Positions 1-5,877 of a DNA stretch of 7,799 bases are shown here, piece by piece; the first letter of the stretch is position 1; each line of letters starts with the position of its first letter. The translations under genes were made by a program, and so were the position numbers. This DNA comes from an uncultured beta proteobacterium (GTDB taxonomy: Bacteria; Pseudomonadota; Gammaproteobacteria; Burkholderiales; Burkholderiaceae_C). The notes beneath the pieces were generated by a model. It saw only the letters and a list, made by a program, of their open reading frames with translations. It did not search any database and was not told the DNA's origin. The stretch covers positions 1-7,799 of the forward strand of contig CAIMHL010000129.1 of the NCBI GenBank assembly GCA_903840825.1, given 5' to 3'.

Positions 1-205
1 CGACGCCGCCGACCTCGATTTAGTGAGCCGCGCCCTGCCCGCCCAAGGCTTTAACGTGTTGTCAGCCAAGCTGGGTTACAAATCCAAAAACCCCGTTAAC
101 CCGGCCAACCTGAGTGCAGAGCAAATGGCTGAAGTTGAAGAGTTTTTATCCGCTATTGATGAAAACGACGACGTACAAAATGTGTACGTCGGCTTGGCTG
201 ATTGA
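1..205 (+). CDS. yebC: YebC/PmpR (TACO1-like) family protein, C-terminal part
   Basis: The reading frame is open from base 2 and ends at TGA 203-205, giving 67 visible residues, so roughly the last quarter of a protein usually about 240 residues long. The start lies outside the window; a GTG at 23 is an internal valine. The end of the protein, with ENDDVQNVYVGL close to the stop preceded by a helix rich in Glu (SAEQMAEVEEF), is the hallmark C-terminus of the YebC family. Members were long annotated as DNA-binding transcriptional regulators (PmpR of Pseudomonas); more recent work on YebC/TACO1 points to a cytoplasmic translation factor that relieves ribosome stalling at proline-rich stretches. 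The visible part cannot decide between these roles. A strong terminator follows 12 bases after the stop, so this is the end of its transcription unit. Confidence 0.92.
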   Translation, partial: DAADLDLVSRALPAQGFNVLSAKLGYKSKNPVNPANLSAEQMAEVEEFLSAIDENDDVQNVYVGLAD

Positions 206-217
206 TCAAGCTCACAC

Positions 218-249
218 AAAAAATCGGGCCTCTTGAAGGCCCTTTTTTT
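218..249 (+). terminator. Intrinsic terminator after yebC
   Basis: The inverted repeat GGGCCT (226-231) / AGGCCC (237-242) has a 5-nt loop CTTGA and is followed directly by seven T (243-249). An A6 tract (218-223) upstream can extend the stem with the T run, so the element could also work in reverse, although no minus-strand gene approaches it. It separates the yebC-like gene from the BON lipoprotein gene. Confidence 0.9.
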
Positions 250-342
250 CGCCTCCAGACAGGTTTTCTGCGGGTCTGCATGAAACAGATTGATATTTCA
301 TAACTCTGAACAGGGGCCAACTGACAGACTTGCGTCCTTTTA

Positions 343-348
343 AAGGAG
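343..348 (+). promoter_or_regulatory. Ribosome binding site of the BON lipoprotein gene
   Basis: AAGGAG lies 7 nt before the ATG at 356, a near-ideal Shine-Dalgarno sequence and spacing that fixes this start. In the rest of the gap (250-342) I found no convincing -35/-10 pair: the TTGATA at 290-295 has no acceptable -10 at the right distance. Confidence 0.85.
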
Positions 349-355
349 CCAGCAC

Positions 356-670
356 ATGCAAATTCGCACCCCCCTTTGTGCCGCGATGGCGGCAATAGCG
401 CTACTCACCGCCTCCGGCTGTGCCGTCACCCGAGGCCAAGAAACCGTAGGCGCCTACATTGACGACGCCACCATCACCACCAAAATCAAGTCCCGCTTTA
501 TTGAAGACCTCAAGGTGGACGCCTCCGCCATCAGCGTTGAGACGCTCAAAGGCACCGTCATGCTGTCAGGCTTCGCTAAAAATATCGAGGAGTGCAGTTC
601 CGCAGAACGCATCGCACGAAATGTCAATGGCGTAGTGGCGGTTAAAAACGAGATCGCGGTCCGGCCTTAA
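356..670 (+). CDS. Small BON-domain lipoprotein (periplasmic)
   Basis: The product has 104 residues. Residues 1-21 form a lipoprotein signal: a short basic start (MQIR), a hydrophobic core rich in Ala/Leu/Ile, and the lipobox ASGC with Cys22 as the predicted lipidated residue. The mature part is almost entirely one BON domain (about 36-104): DDATITTKIKSRF, then a beta strand, the core motif LKGTVMLSGF (64-73), a helix AERIARNV, and NGVVAVKNEIAV (91-102). BON domains are thought to bind phospholipid or other envelope surfaces; OsmY and DolP carry two copies, while this protein has one, as do many small betaproteobacterial lipoproteins. A role in envelope maintenance or stress is inferred from the family; no specific function can be named. 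Asp at +2 is absent (Ala23), so transport to the outer membrane is more likely than retention in the inner membrane. One extra cysteine (Cys80) is present. It appears to be a single-gene unit, isolated by the terminator upstream and a convergent gene downstream. Confidence 0.88.
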   Translation: MQIRTPLCAAMAAIALLTASGCAVTRGQETVGAYIDDATITTKIKSRFIEDLKVDASAISVETLKGTVMLSGFAKNIEECSSAERIARNVNGVVAVKNEIAVRP

Positions 671-780
671 ATTTTGAACTCGGACTTGAATAAAAGTCGT
701 ATTGCATAGTCTCTCAAAAAATGACTAACGCTGAGGTCTCAATTAACTGAATTATTTTTCGTTTCACGCTCTGAGGATCA
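671..780. other. Convergent intergenic gap without a clear terminator
   Basis: This AT-rich 110-nt gap separates the stop codons of the BON gene (+) and the alpha-E gene (-). The only hairpin I find is GACTT (683-687) / AAGTC (694-698), a 5-bp stem with no T run after it. The sequence GCTGAGG at 729-735 recurs loosely as GCTCTGAGG at 768-776. Neither is convincing as a terminator. Confidence 0.5.
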
Positions 781-1740
781 TTACCCCGCCGAAGGCACCA
801 AATATTCCTGGCTGATGTGGGCGCCCAGGTCGTTGATACGGTCCAAAAACTGGGTTAGGTAGGCGTGCAGGCCGGTGGCCAAAATTTCGTCTATGCGTCC
901 GTATTTCAGCTCGCTGCATAGCTTGCCCGCGCGGCGGTGGGTTTCGCTGTTGGCGTCGTTGGCGACCATGCTCAGGTTGTTCACAACTTCGTTCAGGCTG
1001 GCGTGCAAGGAGCGGGGCATGTCGGCGCGCAGAATTAGCAACTCGGCCACACGCTCGGGCTTGATGACGTCGCGGTACACCTTGCGGTACACCTCAAAGC
1101 CGGAGACGCTGCGCAATATGGCGCTCCAGTGGTAGAAGTCGTACTCTTGGTCTTTGCCGCTGGCGTTGCCGTAAAAGTCGCTCTGCACAGCGTGAAACTT
1201 CACATCCACCAAGCGCGCGGTGTTGTCGGCCCGCTCCAGAAAAGTACCCAAGCGCATGAAATAAAGGGCCTCGTCCATGAGCATGGTGCCCACGGTGACG
1301 CCACGGGACAGGTGCGAGCGGAACTTGACCCACTCAAAAAACTGGGCCGGGTCACGCTCAAACTCGCCGCTTTTGATCATGCGTTTGACTTCAAGCCAGG
1401 TGGTGTTGAGCGTCTCCCAGACTTCGGTGGTGAGGGTGCCGCGCACCGCACGGGCGTTCTCGCGGGCAGCGCTTAGGCAGGACATGATGCTGGACGGGTT
1501 GCTTTCGTCCTTGACCATGAAGTCCATAACCTCGGCTACCTTGATGTCGCCATGCTTTTCTTTGTAGCTTGGCAAGAGCTCACTGATGCTGAGCAGGCCT
1601 TGCCAACCGACCAGCGCCACGGCATCAGACTGCGGCAGCAGGGAGGTTTGGTAGTTGACATCGAGCATGCGGGCGGTGTTCTCAGCCCGCTCGGTGTAAC
1701 GGGACATCCAGAAGAGGTGATCGGCGGTGCGTGACAGCAT
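781..1740 (-). CDS. Alpha-E domain protein (DUF403 family)
   Basis: The product has 319 residues, the usual length for the family. I start at ATG 1740-1738 (MLSRTADHLFWMSRY) because AAGGAG sits 6 nt upstream and family members begin this way; the frame stays open to 1842, but that extension lies inside the preceding gene. The all-helical alpha-E fold shows as an internal duplication: MSRYTERAENTARMLDV (12-28) is echoed by LGTFLERADNTARLVDV (164-180), each with the conserved E-R-A-(E/D)-N-T-A-R core. No signal peptide or membrane segment is visible, so it should be cytoplasmic. The biochemical role is unproven. Comparative genomics links alpha-E proteins to circularly permuted ATP-grasp ligases, transglutaminase-like proteases and the Anbu proteasome homologue, as partners in making or handling a peptide-like product. 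Here the ATP-grasp gene is immediately upstream (16 nt), so the two are almost certainly co-transcribed. No transglutaminase or Anbu gene follows before the convergent BON gene. Confidence 0.93.
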   Translation of the reverse strand: MLSRTADHLFWMSRYTERAENTARMLDVNYQTSLLPQSDAVALVGWQGLLSISELLPSYKEKHGDIKVAEVMDFMVKDESNPSSIMSCLSAARENARAVRGTLTTEVWETLNTTWLEVKRMIKSGEFERDPAQFFEWVKFRSHLSRGVTVGTMLMDEALYFMRLGTFLERADNTARLVDVKFHAVQSDFYGNASGKDQEYDFYHWSAILRSVSGFEVYRKVYRDVIKPERVAELLILRADMPRSLHASLNEVVNNLSMVANDANSETHRRAGKLCSELKYGRIDEILATGLHAYLTQFLDRINDLGAHISQEYLVPSAG

Positions 1741-1746
1741 GGGGAA

Positions 1747-1752
1747 CTCCTT
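1747..1752 (-). promoter_or_regulatory. Ribosome binding site that sets the alpha-E start
   Basis: On the minus strand AAGGAG is followed by six bases and then ATG (1740-1738). It lies within the 16-nt gap between the two genes and decides against the longer reading that starts at 1842. Confidence 0.85.
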
Positions 1753-1756
1753 GGGT

Positions 1757-3301
1757 TCAGGATGACGAAGAGGACGTTGACATTGGGCTCTGGCTTTGGC
1801 TCTGCGAGGGTGCGACCGCTGCAGCATCAGCATCCGGTGCATCGTCGGCTTCCAGGACCCAGGTGTCTTTGGTGCCGCCGCCTTGCGAGGAGTTGACCAC
1901 CAATGAGCCGTCTTTCAAGGCCACTCGGGTCAGGCCACCAGGCACCATTTGCACGGTTTTACCGCTCAGCACATAGGGCCGCAGGTCAATGTGGCGCGGG
2001 GCAATGCCACTCTCTACAAAGGTGGGGCAGCTTGAGAGGCTCAGGGTGGGCTGCGAGATGTAGCCGTTGGGGTTGGCCAAAATGGCTTGCCTGAAATCTT
2101 CAATTTCAGCCTTGGTGGACGCAGGCCCCACCAACATGCCGTAGCCACCCGCGCCGTGCACTTCCTTCACCACCAGGTCTTTCAGGTTGGCCAGGGTGTA
2201 GGCTAGGTCGTCCTTGTTGCGGCACATGTAGGTGGGCACGTTGTTGAGGATGGGTTTTTCACCGAGGTAAAACTCGATCATCTTCGGCACGTAGGGGTAG
2301 ATTGATTTATCGTCAGCTACGCCCGTGCCCACGGCGTTGCAAATGGTGACATGGCCGGCGCGATAGACCTCCATCAGGCCAGCGCAGCCCAGGGTCGAGT
2401 TGGGGCGGAAGGCTTTGGGGTCCAAGAAGTCGTCGTCCACGCGGCGGTAGATCACATCCACGCGCTTGGGGCCGCGTGTGGTACGCATATAGCAAAAGTT
2501 GTCTTTAACAAACAAGTCTTGCCCTTCCACCAGCTCCACACCCATTTGTTGGGCTAAAAAAGCGTGTTCAAAATAAGCACTGTTGTGCATGCCGGGGGTG
2601 AGCACGACCACAGTGGGCTCGGCGGTGGTGGCGGGGCTACTGGCGCGCAGGGTTTCCAGCAACAAGTCGGGGTAATGCGCAATCGGGGCCACGCGGTGGG
2701 CGTTGAAGAGCTCGGGGAACAGCCGCATCATCATCTTGCGGTCTTCCAGCATGTAGCTCACGCCGCTGGGCACGCGCAGATTGTCTTCAAGCACGTAGTA
2801 CTCGCCGGCGCCTTGGGCGTCTGCGGCGCGCACGATGTCGATGCCTGAGATGTGGGAGTAGATTTTGTTGGGCACATCAACACCCATCATCTCGGGGCGG
2901 AACTGGGCGTTGTTCTCGATCTGGTCACGCGGGATGATGCCGGCCTTGATGATGTCTTGGCCGTGGTAGACGTCGTCAATAAAGCGGTTAAGAGCTGTCA
3001 CGCGTTGCACCAAGCCGCGCTCCATGCTGGACCACTCATGGGCGGGGATGATGCGGGGGATCAAATCAAACGGTATGAGCCGCTCAGAGCCCGCGCCGTC
3101 TTCGTCTTTTTCACCATAGACAGCAAAGGTGATGCCCACGCGGCGGAAGATCAACTCAGCCTCTTCCCGCCGTTTGGCCATCATGTCGCCAGGTTGGCGC
3201 GCTAGCCATTCGTCGTAAATTTTGTAGTGGTCACGTATCTGTGCGCCTTGAGTAAAAAACTCATAAGGCAACTGGGTGTACATCTCGTCAAATTTACGCA
3301 T
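1757..3301 (-). CDS. Circularly permuted type 2 ATP-grasp protein
   Basis: The product has 514 residues, slightly longer than the roughly 470-490 usual for the family. The N-terminal part (about 5-140) starts MRKFDEMYTQLPYEFF, then come family blocks EDNLRVPSGVSYMLEDR (172-188), TPGMHNSAYFEH (235-246), RRVDDDFLDP (286-295), NAVGTGVADDKSIYPYVP (322-339), the nucleotide-loop-like VVKEVHGAGGYGMLVGP (377-393), HIDLRPYVL (437-445) and PGGLTRVAL...SSQGGGTKDTW (454-481). Together these match the DUF404/DUF407 circularly permuted ATP-grasp family. Such enzymes are predicted to use ATP to activate a carboxylate and join it to an amine, as in glutathione- or peptide-like ligations; the substrate is unknown. 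It is soluble and presumably cytoplasmic. The last 30 residues (485-514) are a low-complexity tail of Asp/Ala, then Ser-Gln repeats and a final run of serines, outside the conserved fold. It precedes the alpha-E gene by 16 nt, the conserved arrangement of this pair. AAGGAG upstream supports the ATG at 3301. Confidence 0.94.
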   Translation of the reverse strand: MRKFDEMYTQLPYEFFTQGAQIRDHYKIYDEWLARQPGDMMAKRREEAELIFRRVGITFAVYGEKDEDGAGSERLIPFDLIPRIIPAHEWSSMERGLVQRVTALNRFIDDVYHGQDIIKAGIIPRDQIENNAQFRPEMMGVDVPNKIYSHISGIDIVRAADAQGAGEYYVLEDNLRVPSGVSYMLEDRKMMMRLFPELFNAHRVAPIAHYPDLLLETLRASSPATTAEPTVVVLTPGMHNSAYFEHAFLAQQMGVELVEGQDLFVKDNFCYMRTTRGPKRVDVIYRRVDDDFLDPKAFRPNSTLGCAGLMEVYRAGHVTICNAVGTGVADDKSIYPYVPKMIEFYLGEKPILNNVPTYMCRNKDDLAYTLANLKDLVVKEVHGAGGYGMLVGPASTKAEIEDFRQAILANPNGYISQPTLSLSSCPTFVESGIAPRHIDLRPYVLSGKTVQMVPGGLTRVALKDGSLVVNSSQGGGTKDTWVLEADDAPDADAAAVAPSQSQSQSPMSTSSSSS

Positions 3302-3313
3302 AAACGATTTTCT

Positions 3314-3319
3314 CTCCTT
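3314..3319 (-). promoter_or_regulatory. Ribosome binding site of the ATP-grasp gene
   Basis: On the minus strand AAGGAGAG precedes the ATG at 3301. AAGGAG is 12 nt away, a long spacing, but the trailing GAG brings the purine run closer. The alternative in-frame ATG (residue 7) has no such signal. Confidence 0.65.
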
Positions 3320-3337
3320 GTACTAGCATAGCAAGCT

Positions 3338-3361
3338 TTGCGCCAACCTTAATTGACGCAA
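3338..3361. repeat. Inverted repeat upstream of the ATP-grasp gene
   Basis: TTGCGCCAA (3338-3346) and TTGACGCAA (3353-3361) form 9-bp arms with one mismatch around a 6-nt spacer, CCTTAA. It lies between comEC and the ATP-grasp gene, 37-60 bases upstream of the latter's start. There is no T run, so it is not a standard terminator. Its symmetry and position would suit an operator for the ATP-grasp/alpha-E unit, but this is inference. Confidence 0.5.
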
Positions 3362-3403
3362 GGCAGATCAGAGCACGACAGCCGAGCGCTTTGGCCCCAG
3401 AAG

Positions 3404-5830
3404 TTAAGGCACCCGGTGGTGCCAGTAGCGCAATGCCTCATCACGGTGGCACTTGATGTCTTTGGGTTTCGCAGATTGCCAAGTAGCCGCACCACAATGA
3501 GGCGAATCAAACACCGCAATCTGTCGCTCAGCATAACGCACCAAAACGGGCTCAGTTGGATGACCATAACGGTTGCGGTAGCCCGACTGTACAAGGGCAA
3601 TGCTGGGCTTGACGGCGTCCAAAAATACCGCGCTGCTCGAGGTTTTACTCCCGTGGTGTGGCACTAGCAACACATCGGCGCGCAGGCGCACACCCTCCCC
3701 GGCCACCAGCCGCAATTCCTGCGCTTGCTCAATATCTCCAGCCAGCAAGGCCGTGTGAACACCATTGGAGATACGCAAGACGCAACTCATGGCGTTGCTC
3801 TTATTGCTCACTTCATACTCCTGAGCACTGGGGTGCAGCATGTCAAAGTCCACACCATCCCAGCGCCAGTGCTGCCCGGCCACGCAACGGGTCGCCTGGC
3901 GTACCGCCTGAATCGCGTTATCGGCTTCCACCGAGCTCATCAGGTCGGCTTGGGGCTGGTGCGTAAGTACGGCCGCGGCACCGCCAATATGGTCGCTGTC
4001 CCGGTGGCTGATCACCAGTCGGTCTACCGATAAATCCAGCGCACGCAGCAAGGGCACCAGCACGCGGTGGCCGGCATCGCTGTCACGGCTAAAACGAGGG
4101 CCAGCGTCGTAAACCAAGGCGTGATTTGCCGTGCGCACGACAAGGGCATTGCCCTGCCCGATGTCGGCTGCCAACAATTCAAACTGACCTTCAGCAGGAC
4201 GCGGCGCTTGCCAAAGCAGCACGGGCAATACCAGCGGCAGACCTAGCAAACGAAGTCGCCAAGGCAAAGGCATGGCCAACACCAAACCGCCCATGACGCC
4301 TGCCACACCGGCCCACAAAGGCGCTTGAGCCACCGTGACCGAGGCAAAGGGCACACTCGCCAAAATTTTTAAATACAAAGCCAATGCGGCAATTGCCAAG
4401 GCTGCCAGGTCCCATAACAGGGGAAACAAAACGCCAGCCATCGCTAAAGGCGTGACCAACAACGTGACCCAGGGAATTGCAAGCGCATTGGCAGCTAGCC
4501 CCACGATGGACACCTGACCAAAAAGCAGCAGGGTCAGTGGCGTGAGGGCCAGCGTAATCACCCATTGCTCACGAAAAACAGATGAAATATGACCTATAAA
4601 GCCCTGTTTATGTGGTGAAGTAGCTCCTGAATCAGTAGCAAATAGAACCCCCACCGCGACAAAGCTCAGCCAAAAACCGGCTTGAAGCAAGGCCCAGGGG
4701 TCCACCACCACCACCGCCGCGCAGGCGATCAGCCACACCAACGGCCAAGGCCATTGCTTGCCCGACAAGCGCAGCAACCCCACAGTAGCCAGCATCAGCA
4801 CCGTGCGCTGCGAAGGCAGACCGCCGCCACTAAAAGCCGCATAGGCCGCAGCCAGTAAAACACCGCACACCAAAGCTGCATTCGGCGCGGGCACCCACAG
4901 GCACAAGGCCCCTGAGCGCCGCCACAGCCAACCCACCACCAGCGCAGCCAGCCAAGCAAACATGGTGACGTGCAGGCCCGAGATCGACATCAAGTGCGCC
5001 ACGCCGGTGGCCCTGAACACATCCCAGTCGGAGCGGTCAATCGCGTTTTGGTCGCCCACCACCAAAGCGGCGATCTGTCCGGCTTGTTGGCGGTCAGCCA
5101 CTTGGGCAAAGATGCGATCGCGCACTTTTTGGCGCGCCCATTCCACGGGGTGCTTGCCAGTTTGAGCAAGTCGGACAGGAGCTGGGTCCTTAGGACCGAC
5201 ACGCACATAGCCCGTGGCTTGCAAGCCCTGCTCCCACAACCACAATTCATAGTCAAACCCAAACGGGTTGCTACTTCCGTGGGGGGCTTTGAGCCGAACG
5301 GTCAGTTGCCAGCGCTCACCAGCTTCTATCACTCCGGGTTGGCGCTGTAATTCGGCGGGCATGTCCGTGTTGGCGCCTCCAAAAACCCCTGAATACCAAC
5401 CCAGATGCAGGCTGGGCGGCAACTTGACCGTCAGGCCACGGGTTTGAGCTGACTCGACCTCGAAACGGAAACGAAGGCCCGCTTCGTTGCGCTGCGGCAT
5501 GGCCGAGACCACGCCCACCACCGTGACGTCTTGCCCCTCAAGAGTGGGGGCAAGTGACTGATTGAGAAACACCGTGGCGCGAATGCCAGTGGCGCTAAAT
5601 GACAACACCGCCAAAGCCACCAGCACCCAGCCCATGCGCCAGCGAATGGCTAGTTTTTTATAGATGAGTGGCGCTAAAAAAAACAGGGCCAAAAGCCCTG
5701 AATAAAGATACATCGAGAGCGCGAAAAGCTCGCGCTGTTGCAACTGAACCGCAGTGCCCAGAACCAACCCGAGCAAGCCCGGAAATAACAGCCGGGCTTG
5801 TGAGGTGTTGGGTGGCAAAGAGGTGGACAT
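3404..5830 (-). CDS. comEC: DNA internalization competence protein ComEC/Rec2
   Basis: The product has 808 residues, full length for a proteobacterial ComEC, the inner-membrane channel through which single-stranded DNA enters the cell during natural transformation. Domains in order: N-terminal hydrophobic helices (about 13-85), a soluble DUF4131/OB-like region (about 98-215), the multi-helix Competence domain (about 250-540) with VAHLMSISGLHVTMFA (277-292), and a C-terminal metallo-beta-lactamase-like domain (about 548-790). The last has DIGQGNA (556-562), SHRDSDHIGG (608-617), LLAGDIE (695-701), PHHGSKTSS (724-732) and SGYRNRYGHP (749-758), so the metal-binding and putative nuclease residues look intact. 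The start is firm: the frame has a TAG four codons upstream of the ATG at 5830, and the next ATG is residue 39. No good Shine-Dalgarno precedes it. It starts 47 nt after the tex stop with no terminator between, so read-through from tex is likely. Odd points are a terminator-like hairpin at codons 44-52 and an in-frame low-GC insertion at residues 398-419. Confidence 0.96.
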   Translation of the reverse strand: MSTSLPPNTSQARLLFPGLLGLVLGTAVQLQQRELFALSMYLYSGLLALFFLAPLIYKKLAIRWRMGWVLVALAVLSFSATGIRATVFLNQSLAPTLEGQDVTVVGVVSAMPQRNEAGLRFRFEVESAQTRGLTVKLPPSLHLGWYSGVFGGANTDMPAELQRQPGVIEAGERWQLTVRLKAPHGSSNPFGFDYELWLWEQGLQATGYVRVGPKDPAPVRLAQTGKHPVEWARQKVRDRIFAQVADRQQAGQIAALVVGDQNAIDRSDWDVFRATGVAHLMSISGLHVTMFAWLAALVVGWLWRRSGALCLWVPAPNAALVCGVLLAAAYAAFSGGGLPSQRTVLMLATVGLLRLSGKQWPWPLVWLIACAAVVVVDPWALLQAGFWLSFVAVGVLFATDSGATSPHKQGFIGHISSVFREQWVITLALTPLTLLLFGQVSIVGLAANALAIPWVTLLVTPLAMAGVLFPLLWDLAALAIAALALYLKILASVPFASVTVAQAPLWAGVAGVMGGLVLAMPLPWRLRLLGLPLVLPVLLWQAPRPAEGQFELLAADIGQGNALVVRTANHALVYDAGPRFSRDSDAGHRVLVPLLRALDLSVDRLVISHRDSDHIGGAAAVLTHQPQADLMSSVEADNAIQAVRQATRCVAGQHWRWDGVDFDMLHPSAQEYEVSNKSNAMSCVLRISNGVHTALLAGDIEQAQELRLVAGEGVRLRADVLLVPHHGSKTSSSAVFLDAVKPSIALVQSGYRNRYGHPTEPVLVRYAERQIAVFDSPHCGAATWQSAKPKDIKCHRDEALRYWHHRVP
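4574..4642 (-). repeat. Low-GC in-frame insertion with a near-palindrome in comEC
   Basis: This stretch encodes ComEC residues 397-419, a polar loop (DSGATSPHKQGF...) between membrane helices. GC over 4571-4650 is 31 of 80 bases, well below the surrounding gene. It contains a 17-nt near-palindrome at 4623-4639 (GCTCCTGAATCAGTAGC on the plus strand): seven of eight pairs match around a central A. Low GC, a palindromic core and an in-frame position in a loop suggest a small interspersed element that was accepted by the protein. Element identity is inferred, not shown. Confidence 0.5.
5676..5700 (-). terminator. Terminator-shaped hairpin inside the start of comEC
   Basis: On the minus strand, CAGGGC (5700-5695) and GCCCTG (5689-5684) form a perfect 6-bp stem with a 5-nt loop TTTTG, followed at once by eight T (5683-5676). 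This is the form of an intrinsic terminator, about 130 nt after the comEC ATG and in the sense direction. It lies within codons 44-52 (S-G-L-L-A-L-F-F-L of a membrane helix). Translating ribosomes would normally prevent it folding, so it could end transcription only when comEC is poorly translated. The structure is seen; activity is inferred. Confidence 0.5.
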
Positions 5831-5877
5831 CAGACCATGCTAACTTGCAAGCGCTGGCCCGATGTCATGGCAACAAA
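5831..5877 (-). other. tex-comEC junction with a two-codon mini-ORF
   Basis: This 47-nt gap has no hairpin and no clear ribosome binding site. Just before comEC, ATG-GTC-TGA (5838-5830) forms a two-codon open frame whose stop overlaps the comEC ATG by one base (TGATG). It may be chance, but it could allow termination-reinitiation in place of a missing Shine-Dalgarno sequence. Confidence 0.35.

Noticed and set aside
1741..1842. N-terminal extension of the alpha-E protein by 34 residues
   Set aside because: The extension overlaps the end of the ATP-grasp gene, is Arg/Pro-rich and unlike the family, while ATG 1740 has an ideal ribosome binding site and the family's usual first residues.
2564..3205. 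Plus-strand open frames opposite the ATP-grasp gene
   Set aside because: They are His/Val/Gly-rich shadows of the conserved minus-strand coding sequence, with no family resemblance.
3325..3333. Extended -10 (TGCTATGCT, minus strand) as promoter for the ATP-grasp gene
   Set aside because: No -35 lies at a fitting distance, and the predicted transcript start would fall on the ribosome binding site itself.
3362..3403. Hairpin after comEC as its terminator
   Set aside because: The only stem there (around 3381-3395) relies on wobble pairs that are lost on the minus-strand transcript, and no T run follows.
5651..5660. A-AAA-AAC slippery heptamer in comEC (minus strand), as a -1 frameshift site
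   Set aside because: The reading frame is TAT-AAA-AAA-CTA, so the heptamer is not in the phase needed for -1 slippage, and comEC is intact in one frame.
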